A DNA stretch of 54,855 nt, taken from contig NZ_JAEL01000030.1 in NCBI RefSeq assembly GCF_000518885.1, positions 1 to 54,855 on the forward strand, in the 5' to 3' direction. This DNA comes from Bacillus sp. J33 (GTDB lineage: Bacteria; Bacillota; Bacilli; Bacillales; Cytobacillaceae). A model generated the notes under the pieces. It made no database searches. It was given only the letters and a program-made list of their open reading frames with translations, and was not told the DNA's origin. The translations under genes were made by a program, and so were the position numbers. How positions within the stretch are numbered: the first letter of the stretch is position 1; every line of letters begins with the position of its first letter. This document shows positions 8,859 to 16,907 of this stretch, one piece after another.

Positions 8859-9562
8859 AAAATACCCCCGAATTTTTTAGAATAATTGCATAATAAAATA
8901 GAATATTGCATTATCACTGTTTTCGACAGCGCTATTTGATAGTTTAACACAAATATTATAAATTGTGTGATAAATTATTATATTGAAATATTTGTTAAAA
9001 CGAATAAGGAGAAAGCTGGATTACAAAAAGACTGAAGAATTCAGGGAGTGTTATATGAAATTATTTGGTTTAAATCAGAGCATGTCATACTGAGATTACT
9101 TTGCACAAAGGATGAAACTATTTAATGATTGCCCATTTCTTATAGACACACAGAAAACGAATATAAAAAATCCGGCCAAATACATGGCCGGACCTAAAAG
9201 GGGTAAAGATAAAGGGCTGTATGATGTTTCGGTACAATTCTAATTATAATCTGAAAATATTAACAAACTATGAACAAGATAAATCAAAACTGTTAAATAT
9301 AGATAAAGAAAGCAATTCTTTATTTTTGCATTTCACCCTGTTTATTTTTTTCGGTGAAGATATATGTATATTGCCTTTTCCTGCCGAACGAAACTTGCAG
9401 GCTGACTATGTTCAAACTCCAAAATCCATCTGCAAGAATTTGGTTGCTTATAATTTAAAGATCTCATAAATAGCTTCATTTCCAGATTTTGCTATAATAA
9501 AATCGACTAAGTCGAGCTGTCAGAACATTAAACAGCAGAATTTGTACAATGGAGTGATCCAA
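8859..9562. other. 700-base gap upstream of sstT and of the nuclease-helicase gene
   Basis: This stretch must hold the promoters of sstT (minus) and of the following plus-strand gene. I see an isolated minus-strand terminator-like hairpin at 9168-9192, and a 12-codon reading frame with a good RBS at 9055-9093 (MKLFGLNQSMSY). A longer open frame at 9221-9469 has no RBS and looks non-coding. The DNA is very AT-rich, especially 8880-9000. It could contain the remains of a lost gene. Confidence 0.4.
9168..9192 (-). terminator. Orphan terminator-like hairpin, near copy of the sstT terminator
   Basis: TCCGGCCA-N6-TGGCCGGA, preceded on the plus strand by A6 so that the minus strand reads hairpin then TTTTTTAT. 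It would terminate minus-strand transcription, but no minus-strand gene is visible upstream of it. Confidence 0.5.
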
Positions 9563-11500
9563 ATGATTGTCTATGAAGCCAGTAAACAGGAGTTTCTTCA
9601 CCATGTTGACCAGGATGTGCTGGTAGCGCATATTTTAGAGCAGTTCAAATTAAAGCTGGGCAGGACGAGTGAGTCCGAGATTCGGTCCTGGGACAACTCG
9701 ATGCTGCATATGTACCGGGTTTTAAATGACCAGAGCATTCCTGATGATGCAGGGATAGCAATTGAGTACAGAATTCCCTATACGTCCAAGAGGGTGGATT
9801 TCCTGTTGTCAGGTCATGATGGGGATCAGGACACCGTTGTCATCGTCGAGTTGAAGCAGTGGTCTGAGGTTGAAAAGGTCGCGGGAAAAGAAGCGATCGT
9901 TAAGACTGCTCTTAACCGAGGATTGCATGAGGTTGCCCATCCTTCCTATCAGGCATGGTCATATGCAGCATTAATTGAGGACTACAATGAAAATGTGCAG
10001 CAGCAAAATATTCAGCTCAAGCCCTGTGCCTATTTACATAATTACCGGAAGAGGGAGAATGATCCGTTAACGGATAAAATGTATAATTACTACACAAACC
10101 TGGCGCCAGTTTACGCAAAGGGGGATGTCGAGCGTCTTAGAAACTTTATTAAAACCCATATCAAGTATGGCGATAAAAAGGAGATTCTGTACCAAATCGA
10201 TCAGGGAAGGATCAGGCCTTCAAAGTCTTTGCAGGATTCATTGGCAGACATGTTAAAAGGGAACCAGGAGTTCGTCATGATTGATGAGCAAAAGGTGATG
10301 TATGAAACCTCACTCCAGCTTGCCAAGACTGCTATAAAGACTGATGCCAAACAGGTGATGATCATTGAAGGCGGGCCGGGTACAGGCAAGTCAGTGCTTG
10401 CGGTCAATCTTCTTGTTGCCTTAACGAATGAAAACATGACATGCCAGTATGTCACGAAGAATTCGGCTCCGCGAAATGTGTACGCTGCAAAACTAAAGGG
10501 CGATTTTAAAAAAGGCCGGATTGATAACTTATTTAAAGGCTCTGGCAGCTATACTGAAACTTCCCTCAATGAACTTGATGTGTTAATTGTTGATGAGGCA
10601 CATCGGTTAAATGAGAAGTCTGGCATGTTTCAAAACCTGGGTGAAAACCAGATCAAAGAAATTATCCACAGTGCGAACTTGTCTATATTTTTTATCGATG
10701 AGAACCAACGGGTGACTCTAAAAGACATTGGCAGTGTAGAACTTATAAAAAAATACGCCGAGGAATATGGAGCGAAAGTGACTTCAGGATTTTTGGCATC
10801 ACAGTTTAGATGCGATGGATCTGATGGCTATATTGCCTGGCTGGATGATGTCCTGCAAATTCGGGAAACTGCCAATGCTAATGACATGGGGCTGGACTAT
10901 GATTTCCGCGTATTTTCTGATCCGCATGAATTGAGAAAAGAGATTGAGAGCCTTAATAAACTTAACAATAAATCGCGGATGGTCGCCGGATATTGCTGGG
11001 AATGGCCAAAAGAGGGCAGGGCCAAATCAAATTATCACGATATCGTCATTAAGGAACATAAATATGGAATGAGCTGGAACTTAAATAACTCTGAAACCTG
11101 GGCGATTGATCAAAATTCAGTGGGAGAAGCGGGCTGCATCCATACGTGCCAGGGGCTGGAGTTTGACTATGTGGGCGTTATCATCGGAGATGACATGAGA
11201 TTTGAAAATGGACAGGTTATTACCGATTACACGAAGAGGGCCAAAACAGACCAATCTCTAAAAGGCATCAAAAAAATGCTCAAAGAAGAGCCCGAAGAAG
11301 CCAAAGCACTCGCGGATAAAATTATTCGCAACACCTACAGGACGCTAATGACTAGAGGACAAAAGGGATGTTTTGTATTTTGTACGGATAAGGAAATGGA
11401 AAAATATCTTCTCGAGCGATTAAAGAGGGAAGTAATATATGGGTCGCACAGCCGTGATGAGATAAAGGCAGCGGAGGATAGAGGGGATTACTTATTATAA
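9563..11500 (+). CDS. PD-(D/E)XK nuclease-like domain fused to a DUF2075 (Schlafen-type) DNA/RNA helicase
   Basis: A protein of about 645 residues. The N-terminal 100 residues carry a restriction-endonuclease-like core: Glu68, Asp79 in KRVDFLL, and Glu96-x-Lys98 in VIVELKQW. The C-terminal part is a superfamily 1-type helicase of the DUF2075 group: Walker A GGPGTGKS at 270-277, Walker B with Asp344-Glu345 in LIVDEAHR, a motif GCIHTCQGLEFDYVGV, and an arginine-containing motif NTYRTLMTRG near the end. I chose ATG 9563 because GGAGTG lies just upstream; the TTG at 9542 has none. It stands alone. Helicase-nuclease fusions of this kind often act in DNA repair or phage defence, but no partner genes are present. 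Confidence 0.82.
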   Translation: MIVYEASKQEFLHHVDQDVLVAHILEQFKLKLGRTSESEIRSWDNSMLHMYRVLNDQSIPDDAGIAIEYRIPYTSKRVDFLLSGHDGDQDTVVIVELKQWSEVEKVAGKEAIVKTALNRGLHEVAHPSYQAWSYAALIEDYNENVQQQNIQLKPCAYLHNYRKRENDPLTDKMYNYYTNLAPVYAKGDVERLRNFIKTHIKYGDKKEILYQIDQGRIRPSKSLQDSLADMLKGNQEFVMIDEQKVMYETSLQLAKTAIKTDAKQVMIIEGGPGTGKSVLAVNLLVALTNENMTCQYVTKNSAPRNVYAAKLKGDFKKGRIDNLFKGSGSYTETSLNELDVLIVDEAHRLNEKSGMFQNLGENQIKEIIHSANLSIFFIDENQRVTLKDIGSVELIKKYAEEYGAKVTSGFLASQFRCDGSDGYIAWLDDVLQIRETANANDMGLDYDFRVFSDPHELRKEIESLNKLNNKSRMVAGYCWEWPKEGRAKSNYHDIVIKEHKYGMSWNLNNSETWAIDQNSVGEAGCIHTCQGLEFDYVGVIIGDDMRFENGQVITDYTKRAKTDQSLKGIKKMLKEEPEEAKALADKIIRNTYRTLMTRGQKGCFVFCTDKEMEKYLLERLKREVIYGSHSRDEIKAAEDRGDYLL

Positions 11501-11827
11501 TTATTTACATTTTGTTCATGGTTTATAGTAATGGCCGTATATTTAATTCTGTTTTTTTATTCTTTACTTTTTTTACTAAATATTATCCAGTAATCCAGGA
11601 AGTAACCAGAATAACCAGCGATATTGTAATTGCGGGACAAAAGGTGGTTACGATCTCAGCACTGAAAATCTTTGAACTGACAATTTATTCGGCAGAATAA
11701 CCTATTTCAAAAGAAAAATACGTAAAAAATAAATTTAAGTTAAAAATTGGATGTTAATACATATTATTACATCTATTTGGAAATTGTAAGCTTTACAATT
11801 ACAAATTTATGTAAAGGGTGCCGGTTA
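11501..11827. other. Intergenic stretch, nothing recognised
   Basis: The AT-rich sequence between the helicase gene and the small membrane protein has an open frame at 11512-11700 without RBS or family resemblance. I see no structured RNA or clear promoter. Confidence 0.35.
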
Positions 11828-12295
11828 ATGGAGAAAATCATGTTAAGGGGACTGCTTGCTTTGTGTGGTGCTGCTGTTCCTTTTCTATTTATAGGGTCAA
11901 AGGTATGGGAAAATCTAGTCATTTTCTTTTCTAAAGGAGTTTTGTCAACACTTATAGATGCATATGTTGTTGGGACAAAAAGAATTGAGTATCCTGTCAG
12001 GCCTTTCCCATCCATATTTAAAACGAATATTATTTATGACATGCTGTTTTTTCCGCTGCTAAGTGTTTTATGGATTAAGCAATCCTACAATGACAATTTA
12101 AGGGGGATCCTGCTCAAAAGTTTAACATGGAGCATTCCAATGAGTGCTGCTCAATGGTATTTGGAGCGAAATTCACGGTTATTTAAGTGGCGGAGATGGA
12201 CAGCTTTTCACACTTTTACAAGTGTAAGTTTTACTCTCCTGACAATTAGGGGACTTGTGGCGGTAATTAAGAAGTTTGCTAAACCATCTAATTAG
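11828..12295 (+). CDS. CBO0543-family membrane protein
   Basis: A 155-residue protein with about four hydrophobic segments. The series LIDAYVVG, EYPVRPFPSIFKTNIIYDMLFFPLLSVLW and ERNSRLFKWRRWTAFHTF is the hallmark of the CBO0543 family, widespread in Bacillus and Clostridium and of unknown function. The start is ATG 11828, which is preceded by AAAGGGTG and gives the usual family N-terminus; a longer frame from 11747 adds a non-conserved, unlikely extension. A terminator follows. Confidence 0.75.
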   Translation: MEKIMLRGLLALCGAAVPFLFIGSKVWENLVIFFSKGVLSTLIDAYVVGTKRIEYPVRPFPSIFKTNIIYDMLFFPLLSVLWIKQSYNDNLRGILLKSLTWSIPMSAAQWYLERNSRLFKWRRWTAFHTFTSVSFTLLTIRGLVAVIKKFAKPSN

Positions 12296-12327
12296 TAAGC
12301 AGGCGTACGGATTGCTTATTGTACATA

Positions 12328-12356
12328 GGCTGTTTTCGTAAAATTGCTTTTTAAAC
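12328..12356 (+). repeat. Solitary end of the dispersed MITE-like repeat
   Basis: GGCTGTTTTCGTAAAATTGC and the TTTTTAAAC after it match the terminal segment of the repeat copies at 26431-26706 (minus strand) and 15405-15702. No core or second end is present, so this is a remnant. Confidence 0.5.
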
Positions 12357-12379
12357 AAATGTCAATAAAGGAATCTTAA

Positions 12380-12404
12380 GAGCACCTGTTATGGTGCTTT
12401 TTTA
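12380..12404 (+). terminator. Intrinsic terminator
   Basis: AGCACC (12381-12386) and GGTGCT (12393-12398) form a short stem followed by TTTTT. It lies about 85 bases after the CBO0543-family gene. Confidence 0.7.
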
Positions 12405-12536
12405 TTAGTGGAAATTTAGTACGGAAAAGAACTTTTGAAGCTGTTAGCTAAAAATCCGATAAAGGGATATTAAATCTATCGAAGAATATATAGTAATAAC
12501 TTTAAAACCAAAAAGCTAATATGTTGAGGTGATTCA

Positions 12537-14216
12537 ATGGAGGCAGGTACACTTCCGTTTCCTTTCTTTATCGCTTCTCCCGGTGACCGCATCTCCTATA
12601 GTAATGAATTCTTCCGGAATAGCCTTTCTATCGCTGAAATAGAAAATAAGTATATTCAAGAGGTTTTTGACAGATGGGTTGAGATAAGGGGAGGTCAGCT
12701 GATTCATGGTTCTTTAAGAAATAGGGATTGTATATTTATAAAGAATGGGATGCCTGATTCAGAAGATATTGTCTATATTGGAACCTTTTCCTCCGAGCTT
12801 ACTTCCTTAATTGAGGAATTGAAGGAAGCTAAGCGTGTAAATCGGGAGCTTGATGCTACGATCGAAAACTCTTATGACGGCATTTACATTACGAATAAGG
12901 AAGGCGTTACGATTAAAACGAATTCTGCGATTGAAAGGCTAACAGGGATTCCAAAGGAATACTATATAGGAAAAAAAGTCGATGCTTTAATGAAGAGAGG
13001 AATCCTGAAAAATTCCGTAACACATCAGGTCCTGGAGAAAAAACGAAGCGTTTCCCTTGTGCAGAAAAATTTTTTGGGCAAAGAGGTCCTTTTAACTGGA
13101 AATCCCGTTTTTAATGAGGATGGAGAAATACAAAGTATTGTCACAAATATTCGGGATTTATCGGAATTGAATGATCTTCAGACGGCACTTATGGAAGCGA
13201 ACCAATTAAATAATAGCTATAAAAAAGAGATTGAGAGATTAAAAGGGAGATCTTACGGCACTAATGGTGTTGTCATAAAAAGCAAACAGATGAAAAGGAT
13301 TTATGATACCGCATCAAGAATATCCAATGTGGATGCTACTGTTCTGATTCTTGGCGGGACGGGAACTGGCAAAGATGTTCTCGCACGGTTTATTTATGAC
13401 CAAAGTGAAAGAAGCAGAAACGGGAATTTAGTAAAGATTAATTGCGGGGCCATTCCAGCTGATTTGCTTGAGTCGGAATTATTTGGATATGAAGCGGGTG
13501 CATTTACGGGTGCCAGTGCAAAAGGGAAGGCTGGCATGTTTGAGATGGCTGATAAAGGTGTTCTCTTTCTTGATGAGGTCGGTGAACTGCCCCTTCCTTT
13601 GCAGGTTAAACTCTTGAGAGTCATACAGGAGCAGGAGGTCCAGAGAATTGGGGGAACCAAACCGAAGAAAATTAATGTGCGAATCATTGCTGCAACTAAC
13701 AGAAACTTAAAGGAAATGGTATTGGATGGTGATTTCCGTGAAGACCTGTATTACCGGCTCAATGTGATTCCAATTTCAATTCCTTCTCTTCGCGAAAGAA
13801 AAGATGAAATTCTGCCGCTTGCTGAATATTATCTTGAATTAATGAACGCCAAATATCAAGTGAATAAAAAGCTCACTTCGAGCCTTAAGGAATTTTTTTA
13901 TGAGTACACGTGGCCGGGGAATATACGTGAACTGGCCAATTTGATCGAGAGAATGGTCCTAATTACAGATGAAGACAATTTAATCCCAAGTCACTTGCCT
14001 GCAGAGTATAAAAATATGAAAGGCCAGGCTGTTGAAGTAAATGAAATAATGACTCTAAAGCAAGCATCCGAATTGGCGGAGGAGAAAATTCTTCAACTGG
14101 CTTTAAAGAAATATAACACAACATATGAACTGGCAAAAGCGCTTAATACAAGTCAGCCGACAATAGTAAGAAAATTAAAAAAATACAATTTGCATTTTGT
14201 TCACAGTCTAAATTAA
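12537..14216 (+). CDS. Sigma-54-dependent enhancer-binding transcriptional activator with PAS domains
   Basis: A 559-residue regulator. Residues 1-100 form a degenerate sensor region. A PAS domain follows at about 105-215 (ATIENSYDGIYITNKEG... AIERLTGIPKEY), a short coiled linker, then the AAA+ sigma-54 activation domain with Walker A GGTGTGKD at 273-280, the sigma-54 contact loop GAFTGA at 321-326 and Walker B VLFLDEVGEL. The C-terminus has a Fis-type helix-turn-helix (TYELAKALNTSQPTIVRKLKKY). The intact GAFTGA shows it really works with sigma-54 RNA polymerase. A sigma-54 promoter with three palindromic upstream sites lies 1.2 kb downstream (15226-15388), so it most likely activates the acyl-CoA/TRAP operon when its sensor domains bind a substrate-related signal. 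Confidence 0.93.
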   Translation: MEAGTLPFPFFIASPGDRISYSNEFFRNSLSIAEIENKYIQEVFDRWVEIRGGQLIHGSLRNRDCIFIKNGMPDSEDIVYIGTFSSELTSLIEELKEAKRVNRELDATIENSYDGIYITNKEGVTIKTNSAIERLTGIPKEYYIGKKVDALMKRGILKNSVTHQVLEKKRSVSLVQKNFLGKEVLLTGNPVFNEDGEIQSIVTNIRDLSELNDLQTALMEANQLNNSYKKEIERLKGRSYGTNGVVIKSKQMKRIYDTASRISNVDATVLILGGTGTGKDVLARFIYDQSERSRNGNLVKINCGAIPADLLESELFGYEAGAFTGASAKGKAGMFEMADKGVLFLDEVGELPLPLQVKLLRVIQEQEVQRIGGTKPKKINVRIIAATNRNLKEMVLDGDFREDLYYRLNVIPISIPSLRERKDEILPLAEYYLELMNAKYQVNKKLTSSLKEFFYEYTWPGNIRELANLIERMVLITDEDNLIPSHLPAEYKNMKGQAVEVNEIMTLKQASELAEEKILQLALKKYNTTYELAKALNTSQPTIVRKLKKYNLHFVHSLN

Positions 14217-14241
14217 GGGTAACAAAAATTGGGAGGCACTT

Positions 14242-15153
14242 ATGAAAATTGGAATAATGGGGACAGGAGCTGTAGGAGCGTTTTTTGGGAGTTTGCTAAA
14301 GAAATCGGGCCACGAGGTAGTCTTTATTGCCAGAGGAGACCATTTGGAAAAAATGCTGGAGGAAGGTTTGAAGGTATATAAAAATAATGAACTAATCCAT
14401 GTGGACGGTGTGTTTTCAAAAGATGTTAAAGATCTCAAAGGGTCTGCTCTCATATTATTTTGTGTAAAATCTACTGATACACTCGAGGCTGCAAAGCAGA
14501 TTGCTGAAGCATGCGGGCCGGAGTCCCATATTTTAACGCTTCAGAACGGAGTAAGCAATGAAGAAATATTAAGCTCGGTGTTTGGCATGGAACGGGTATT
14601 CTCTGCTGCAACCTATGTACAGGCTCAAACTAAGGCACATGGAGTTATTCAGCAAACCGGCTTCTATCAGCTCGTTATTGGTGGCTTGGGTTCTTCTGGG
14701 GAAGAAGACAGCCGCCGATATGCAGAGCTGTTTACGAAATCGGATATTCCTTCCAAAGTAACGGAAAATATATTACAAGAAAAATGGAAGAAGTTTATTT
14801 GGAATACTACCTTTAATCCTTTATCAGCTGTTGCTGGTGCCTCTGTTGGAGATATTTTGGATAATCCGGATCTGAAGAAGCTTGCAAATAGGATTTGTGA
14901 GGAAGTAATTGAGGTGGCCGGCAAACTTGGCTATACTTTTCCCCCTTCCTATGCTGAAGAACTTTTTATTCGCTCTGAAAGGGCAAAAAGCCACAAGACA
15001 TCAATGCTTCAAGATTTATTAAACGGAAAGAAATTAGAGACAGAAGCTTTGACAGGCTATCTCATTCGAAAAGCAGAAGAAATTGAAACTTCTGTACCAT
15101 ACACCCAAACCATTCACAGCCTGCTCAAATTTTTGGAAAAAAAGCATAATTAA
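14242..15153 (+). CDS. 2-dehydropantoate 2-reductase (ketopantoate reductase) family enzyme
   Basis: A 303-residue NADPH-dependent enzyme of the ApbA/PanE fold. The N-terminal Rossmann motif is GIMGTGAVGAFFG (residues 4-16) with ARGDH after the second strand. The catalytic lysine/asparagine pair is Lys184 and Asn188 in WKKFIWNTTFNPLSA, equivalent to K176/N180 of E. coli PanE. The ATG is 26 bases after the stop of the sigma-54 regulator, so the two are probably cotranscribed, and a strong terminator ends the unit. PanE-like paralogues next to catabolic operons may reduce other 2-oxo acids; the context (CoA-dependent catabolism) also fits a supply of pantothenate for CoA. The true substrate is open. 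Confidence 0.85.
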   Translation: MKIGIMGTGAVGAFFGSLLKKSGHEVVFIARGDHLEKMLEEGLKVYKNNELIHVDGVFSKDVKDLKGSALILFCVKSTDTLEAAKQIAEACGPESHILTLQNGVSNEEILSSVFGMERVFSAATYVQAQTKAHGVIQQTGFYQLVIGGLGSSGEEDSRRYAELFTKSDIPSKVTENILQEKWKKFIWNTTFNPLSAVAGASVGDILDNPDLKKLANRICEEVIEVAGKLGYTFPPSYAEELFIRSERAKSHKTSMLQDLLNGKKLETEALTGYLIRKAEEIETSVPYTQTIHSLLKFLEKKHN

Positions 15154-15165
15154 CATCAATTTGGA

Positions 15166-15203
15166 AAACCGCTATTTTTTGTGTTAAATAGCGGTTTTTT
15201 TAT
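15166..15203 (+). terminator. Intrinsic terminator after the reductase gene
   Basis: AAACCGCTATTT (15166-15177) and AAATAGCGGTTT (15186-15197) form a perfect 12-bp stem, followed by a continuous U-run. It separates the regulator unit from the sigma-54 operon. Confidence 0.9.
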
Positions 15204-15225
15204 TTCTGCAAAATAAAACCAATAA

Positions 15226-15321
15226 TGATTCAAAAAAGAATTCTGTGATTCAATTATGAATCATGCAGTGCAAACTCTTATTTTGTCAAACTGCCTATCT
15301 TTTTGATTCATAAATGAATCA
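15226..15321 (+). promoter_or_regulatory. Three upstream activator sites for the sigma-54 regulator
   Basis: Two perfect inverted repeats, TGATTCAATTATGAATCA (15246-15263) and TGATTCATAAATGAATCA (15304-15321), share the form TGATTCA-N4-TGAATCA. A third, partly degenerate copy, TGATTCA-AAAA-AGAATTC, lies at 15226-15243, 20 bases upstream of the second. They stand 50-150 bases before the -24 element, the usual enhancer position. The regulator encoded just upstream is the obvious ligand. Confidence 0.85.
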
Positions 15322-15372
15322 TCAAATTTCAGGAGAACATTCGGATAATTGAAAATAATAGACTTTTTGTCT

Positions 15373-15388
15373 TGGCACAGTTTTTGCA
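15373..15388 (+). promoter_or_regulatory. Sigma-54 (-24/-12) promoter
   Basis: TGGCACAGTTTTTGCA: the GG at 15374-15375 and the GC at 15386-15387 are separated by exactly 10 bases, as the TGGCAC-N5-TTGCA consensus requires. It faces the ACAD/TRAP operon, with three activator palindromes upstream. The transcript would carry a leader of more than 300 bases because a MITE-like repeat lies between the promoter and the first gene. Confidence 0.92.
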
Positions 15389-15404
15389 TACTCTTTAATA
15401 TAAC

Positions 15405-15702
15405 ACTGTTTTCGTTAAGTATGTTGTTTTTCGCGGCTAACTAAGATTAACCAACTGAGTTGATTATAGCGGAGGGCATTCGACTCCTCGAAAATGAATT
15501 CGCATTTCCTTGCGGCGAGGTGTTTTTTCGAGGATGCTCTTCTCCAATGTCCTGCTCCAAAGATAGGGAAGCGGGAGACCGAGACCCCACAGTCGAAGTC
15601 GAGGAGGGTCTAATTCCTTACCGGAGAAAACTTGAGTGCCTCTTGCTGAATCAGCGGGTTAATTTATAAGTAAAAACAACAATTTATGATAAAGGAGCCT
15701 TA
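15405..15702 (+). repeat. Dispersed MITE-like repeat, copy A (in the leader of the sigma-54 operon)
   Basis: This block aligns over its whole length with the reverse complement of 26431-26706. Shared stretches are GTTTTCGT...TGTTG.TTTTT at the left, TTAACCAACTGAGTTGATT, TAGCGGAGG, GAAAATG...CGCATTTCCTT, CAATGTCCTGC, GCTGAA(A)TCAGCGGG, and AATTTATAAGTAAAAACAAC at the right. The ends are imperfect inverted repeats (GGCTSTTTTC...TGTTGYTTTTT type). An open frame across it (15460-15669) is not a gene. Confidence 0.75.
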
Positions 15703-15731
15703 ATATTAAAAGAAATGGAGTGGACAAACAT

Positions 15732-16883
15732 ATGATTGCAGCACTTCCGCAGGAAATTGAACAAATGAAACAAATGGTAAAAAACTTTGCAGATAGGGAA
15801 GTTGAGCCTTTTGCCCAGCAGATTGAAGATGAGGACAGAATTCCGCAGCATCTGGTAGAACAGGCAAAAGAACTTGGACTCTTCGGAATGAGCATTCCAG
15901 AGGAGTATGGAGGTATTGGTTTAAATGCTGTTGGCAAAGCTGCTGTCCTTGAGCAATTGGGCAGAACACACAATGGCTTCGTTAGCCTGATCAGTGCTCA
16001 TACAGGAATTGGCAGCACAGGCCTTGTGAAACTTGCCTCCGAGTACTTGAAACAAAAATACTTGCCTGATATGGCTGCAGGAAGAAAGATTGCTGCTTTC
16101 GCCCTGTCAGAGCCCGGCGCTGGATCAGATGCAACTAATTTATCAACGCGGGCAGACAAAAAGGGAGGCAATTGGATACTAAACGGAACCAAACATTTTA
16201 TAACAAACGCACCTGTTGCAGATGTTTTTACCGTTTTTGCCCTCACTGACAAAGAAAAAGGTGCCAAGGGAGGCATAACAGCTTTCCTGGTAGAAAAAGA
16301 GTTTCCGGGATTCACCATTGGAAAGCAGGATAAAAAAATGGGCTTAAGAGGTTCATATACCGCACAGCTGATTTTTGAAGATTGCGCTGTGCCGGAGGAA
16401 AATGTTATTGGCGAAGTCGGCATGGGATATTTGTCAGCGCTGAAAATCCTTGGAGAAGGCCGTGTAGGGCTGGCCGCCAGATCAGTAGGTTCGTGTGATA
16501 AATTGATTGAACTGTCCTCCTTCTATGCAAAAGAAAGAATCCAGTTCGGGAAGCCAATTGCTGACAATCAGGCTATCCAGTGGATGCTTGCTGACATGGC
16601 GACGGAAACGGAGGCTGCAAGGGCATTGACACTTCGGGCCGCGATGATGATTGATGAAGGAAAAAAAGTCATTAAAGAAGCATCGATGGCGAAATTATTT
16701 GCATCTGAAGTTTTTAATAAAGTAGCTGATAAAGCTGTACAAATCCATGGAGGGATGGGATACGTATCCGACTATCCGGTGGAACGTTTTTATCGGGATG
16801 CAAGGATTACGAAGATTTATGAAGGAACAAACGAAATCCAGCGCCTGATTATTGCAAGAAGAATATTGGAAGAGGTTCGATGA
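15732..16883 (+). CDS. Acyl-CoA dehydrogenase (short-chain/butyryl type)
   Basis: An FAD-dependent acyl-CoA dehydrogenase making the 2,3-enoyl-CoA and passing electrons to ETF. It has 383 residues, the standard length. Motifs in order are FALSEPGAGSDATN (FAD and substrate loop), KMGLRGSYTAQLIFEDCAVP, QIHGGMGYVSDYPVERFYRD, and the catalytic glutamate (Glu364) in IYEGTNEIQR. The start is set at ATG 15732 with GGAGTGG about 9 bases upstream; GTG 15720 would add four residues and lacks a spaced RBS. It is the first gene of the sigma-54 operon and precedes a TRAP transporter, a ligase and a thiolase. Chain length is inferred from general similarity only. Confidence 0.93.
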   Translation: MIAALPQEIEQMKQMVKNFADREVEPFAQQIEDEDRIPQHLVEQAKELGLFGMSIPEEYGGIGLNAVGKAAVLEQLGRTHNGFVSLISAHTGIGSTGLVKLASEYLKQKYLPDMAAGRKIAAFALSEPGAGSDATNLSTRADKKGGNWILNGTKHFITNAPVADVFTVFALTDKEKGAKGGITAFLVEKEFPGFTIGKQDKKMGLRGSYTAQLIFEDCAVPEENVIGEVGMGYLSALKILGEGRVGLAARSVGSCDKLIELSSFYAKERIQFGKPIADNQAIQWMLADMATETEAARALTLRAAMMIDEGKKVIKEASMAKLFASEVFNKVADKAVQIHGGMGYVSDYPVERFYRDARITKIYEGTNEIQRLIIARRILEEVR

Positions 16884-16907
16884 AGGATTCCAAAAGAATT
16901 GATTAAT

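Noticed and set aside
8926..8945. CGACAGCGCTATTT upstream of sstT as a cre site
   Set aside because: Three mismatches to the consensus, including a conserved end base; too weak to report.
9221..9469. 82-codon open frame in the gap before the nuclease-helicase gene
   Set aside because: No ribosome binding site, composition like non-coding AT-rich DNA, no family resemblance.
11512..11700. 62-codon open frame after the helicase gene
   Set aside because: No ribosome binding site and no recognisable protein pattern.
15460..15669. 69-codon open frame before the first acyl-CoA dehydrogenase
   Set aside because: It lies wholly inside the dispersed repeat copy A, which is present elsewhere in other contexts and frames.
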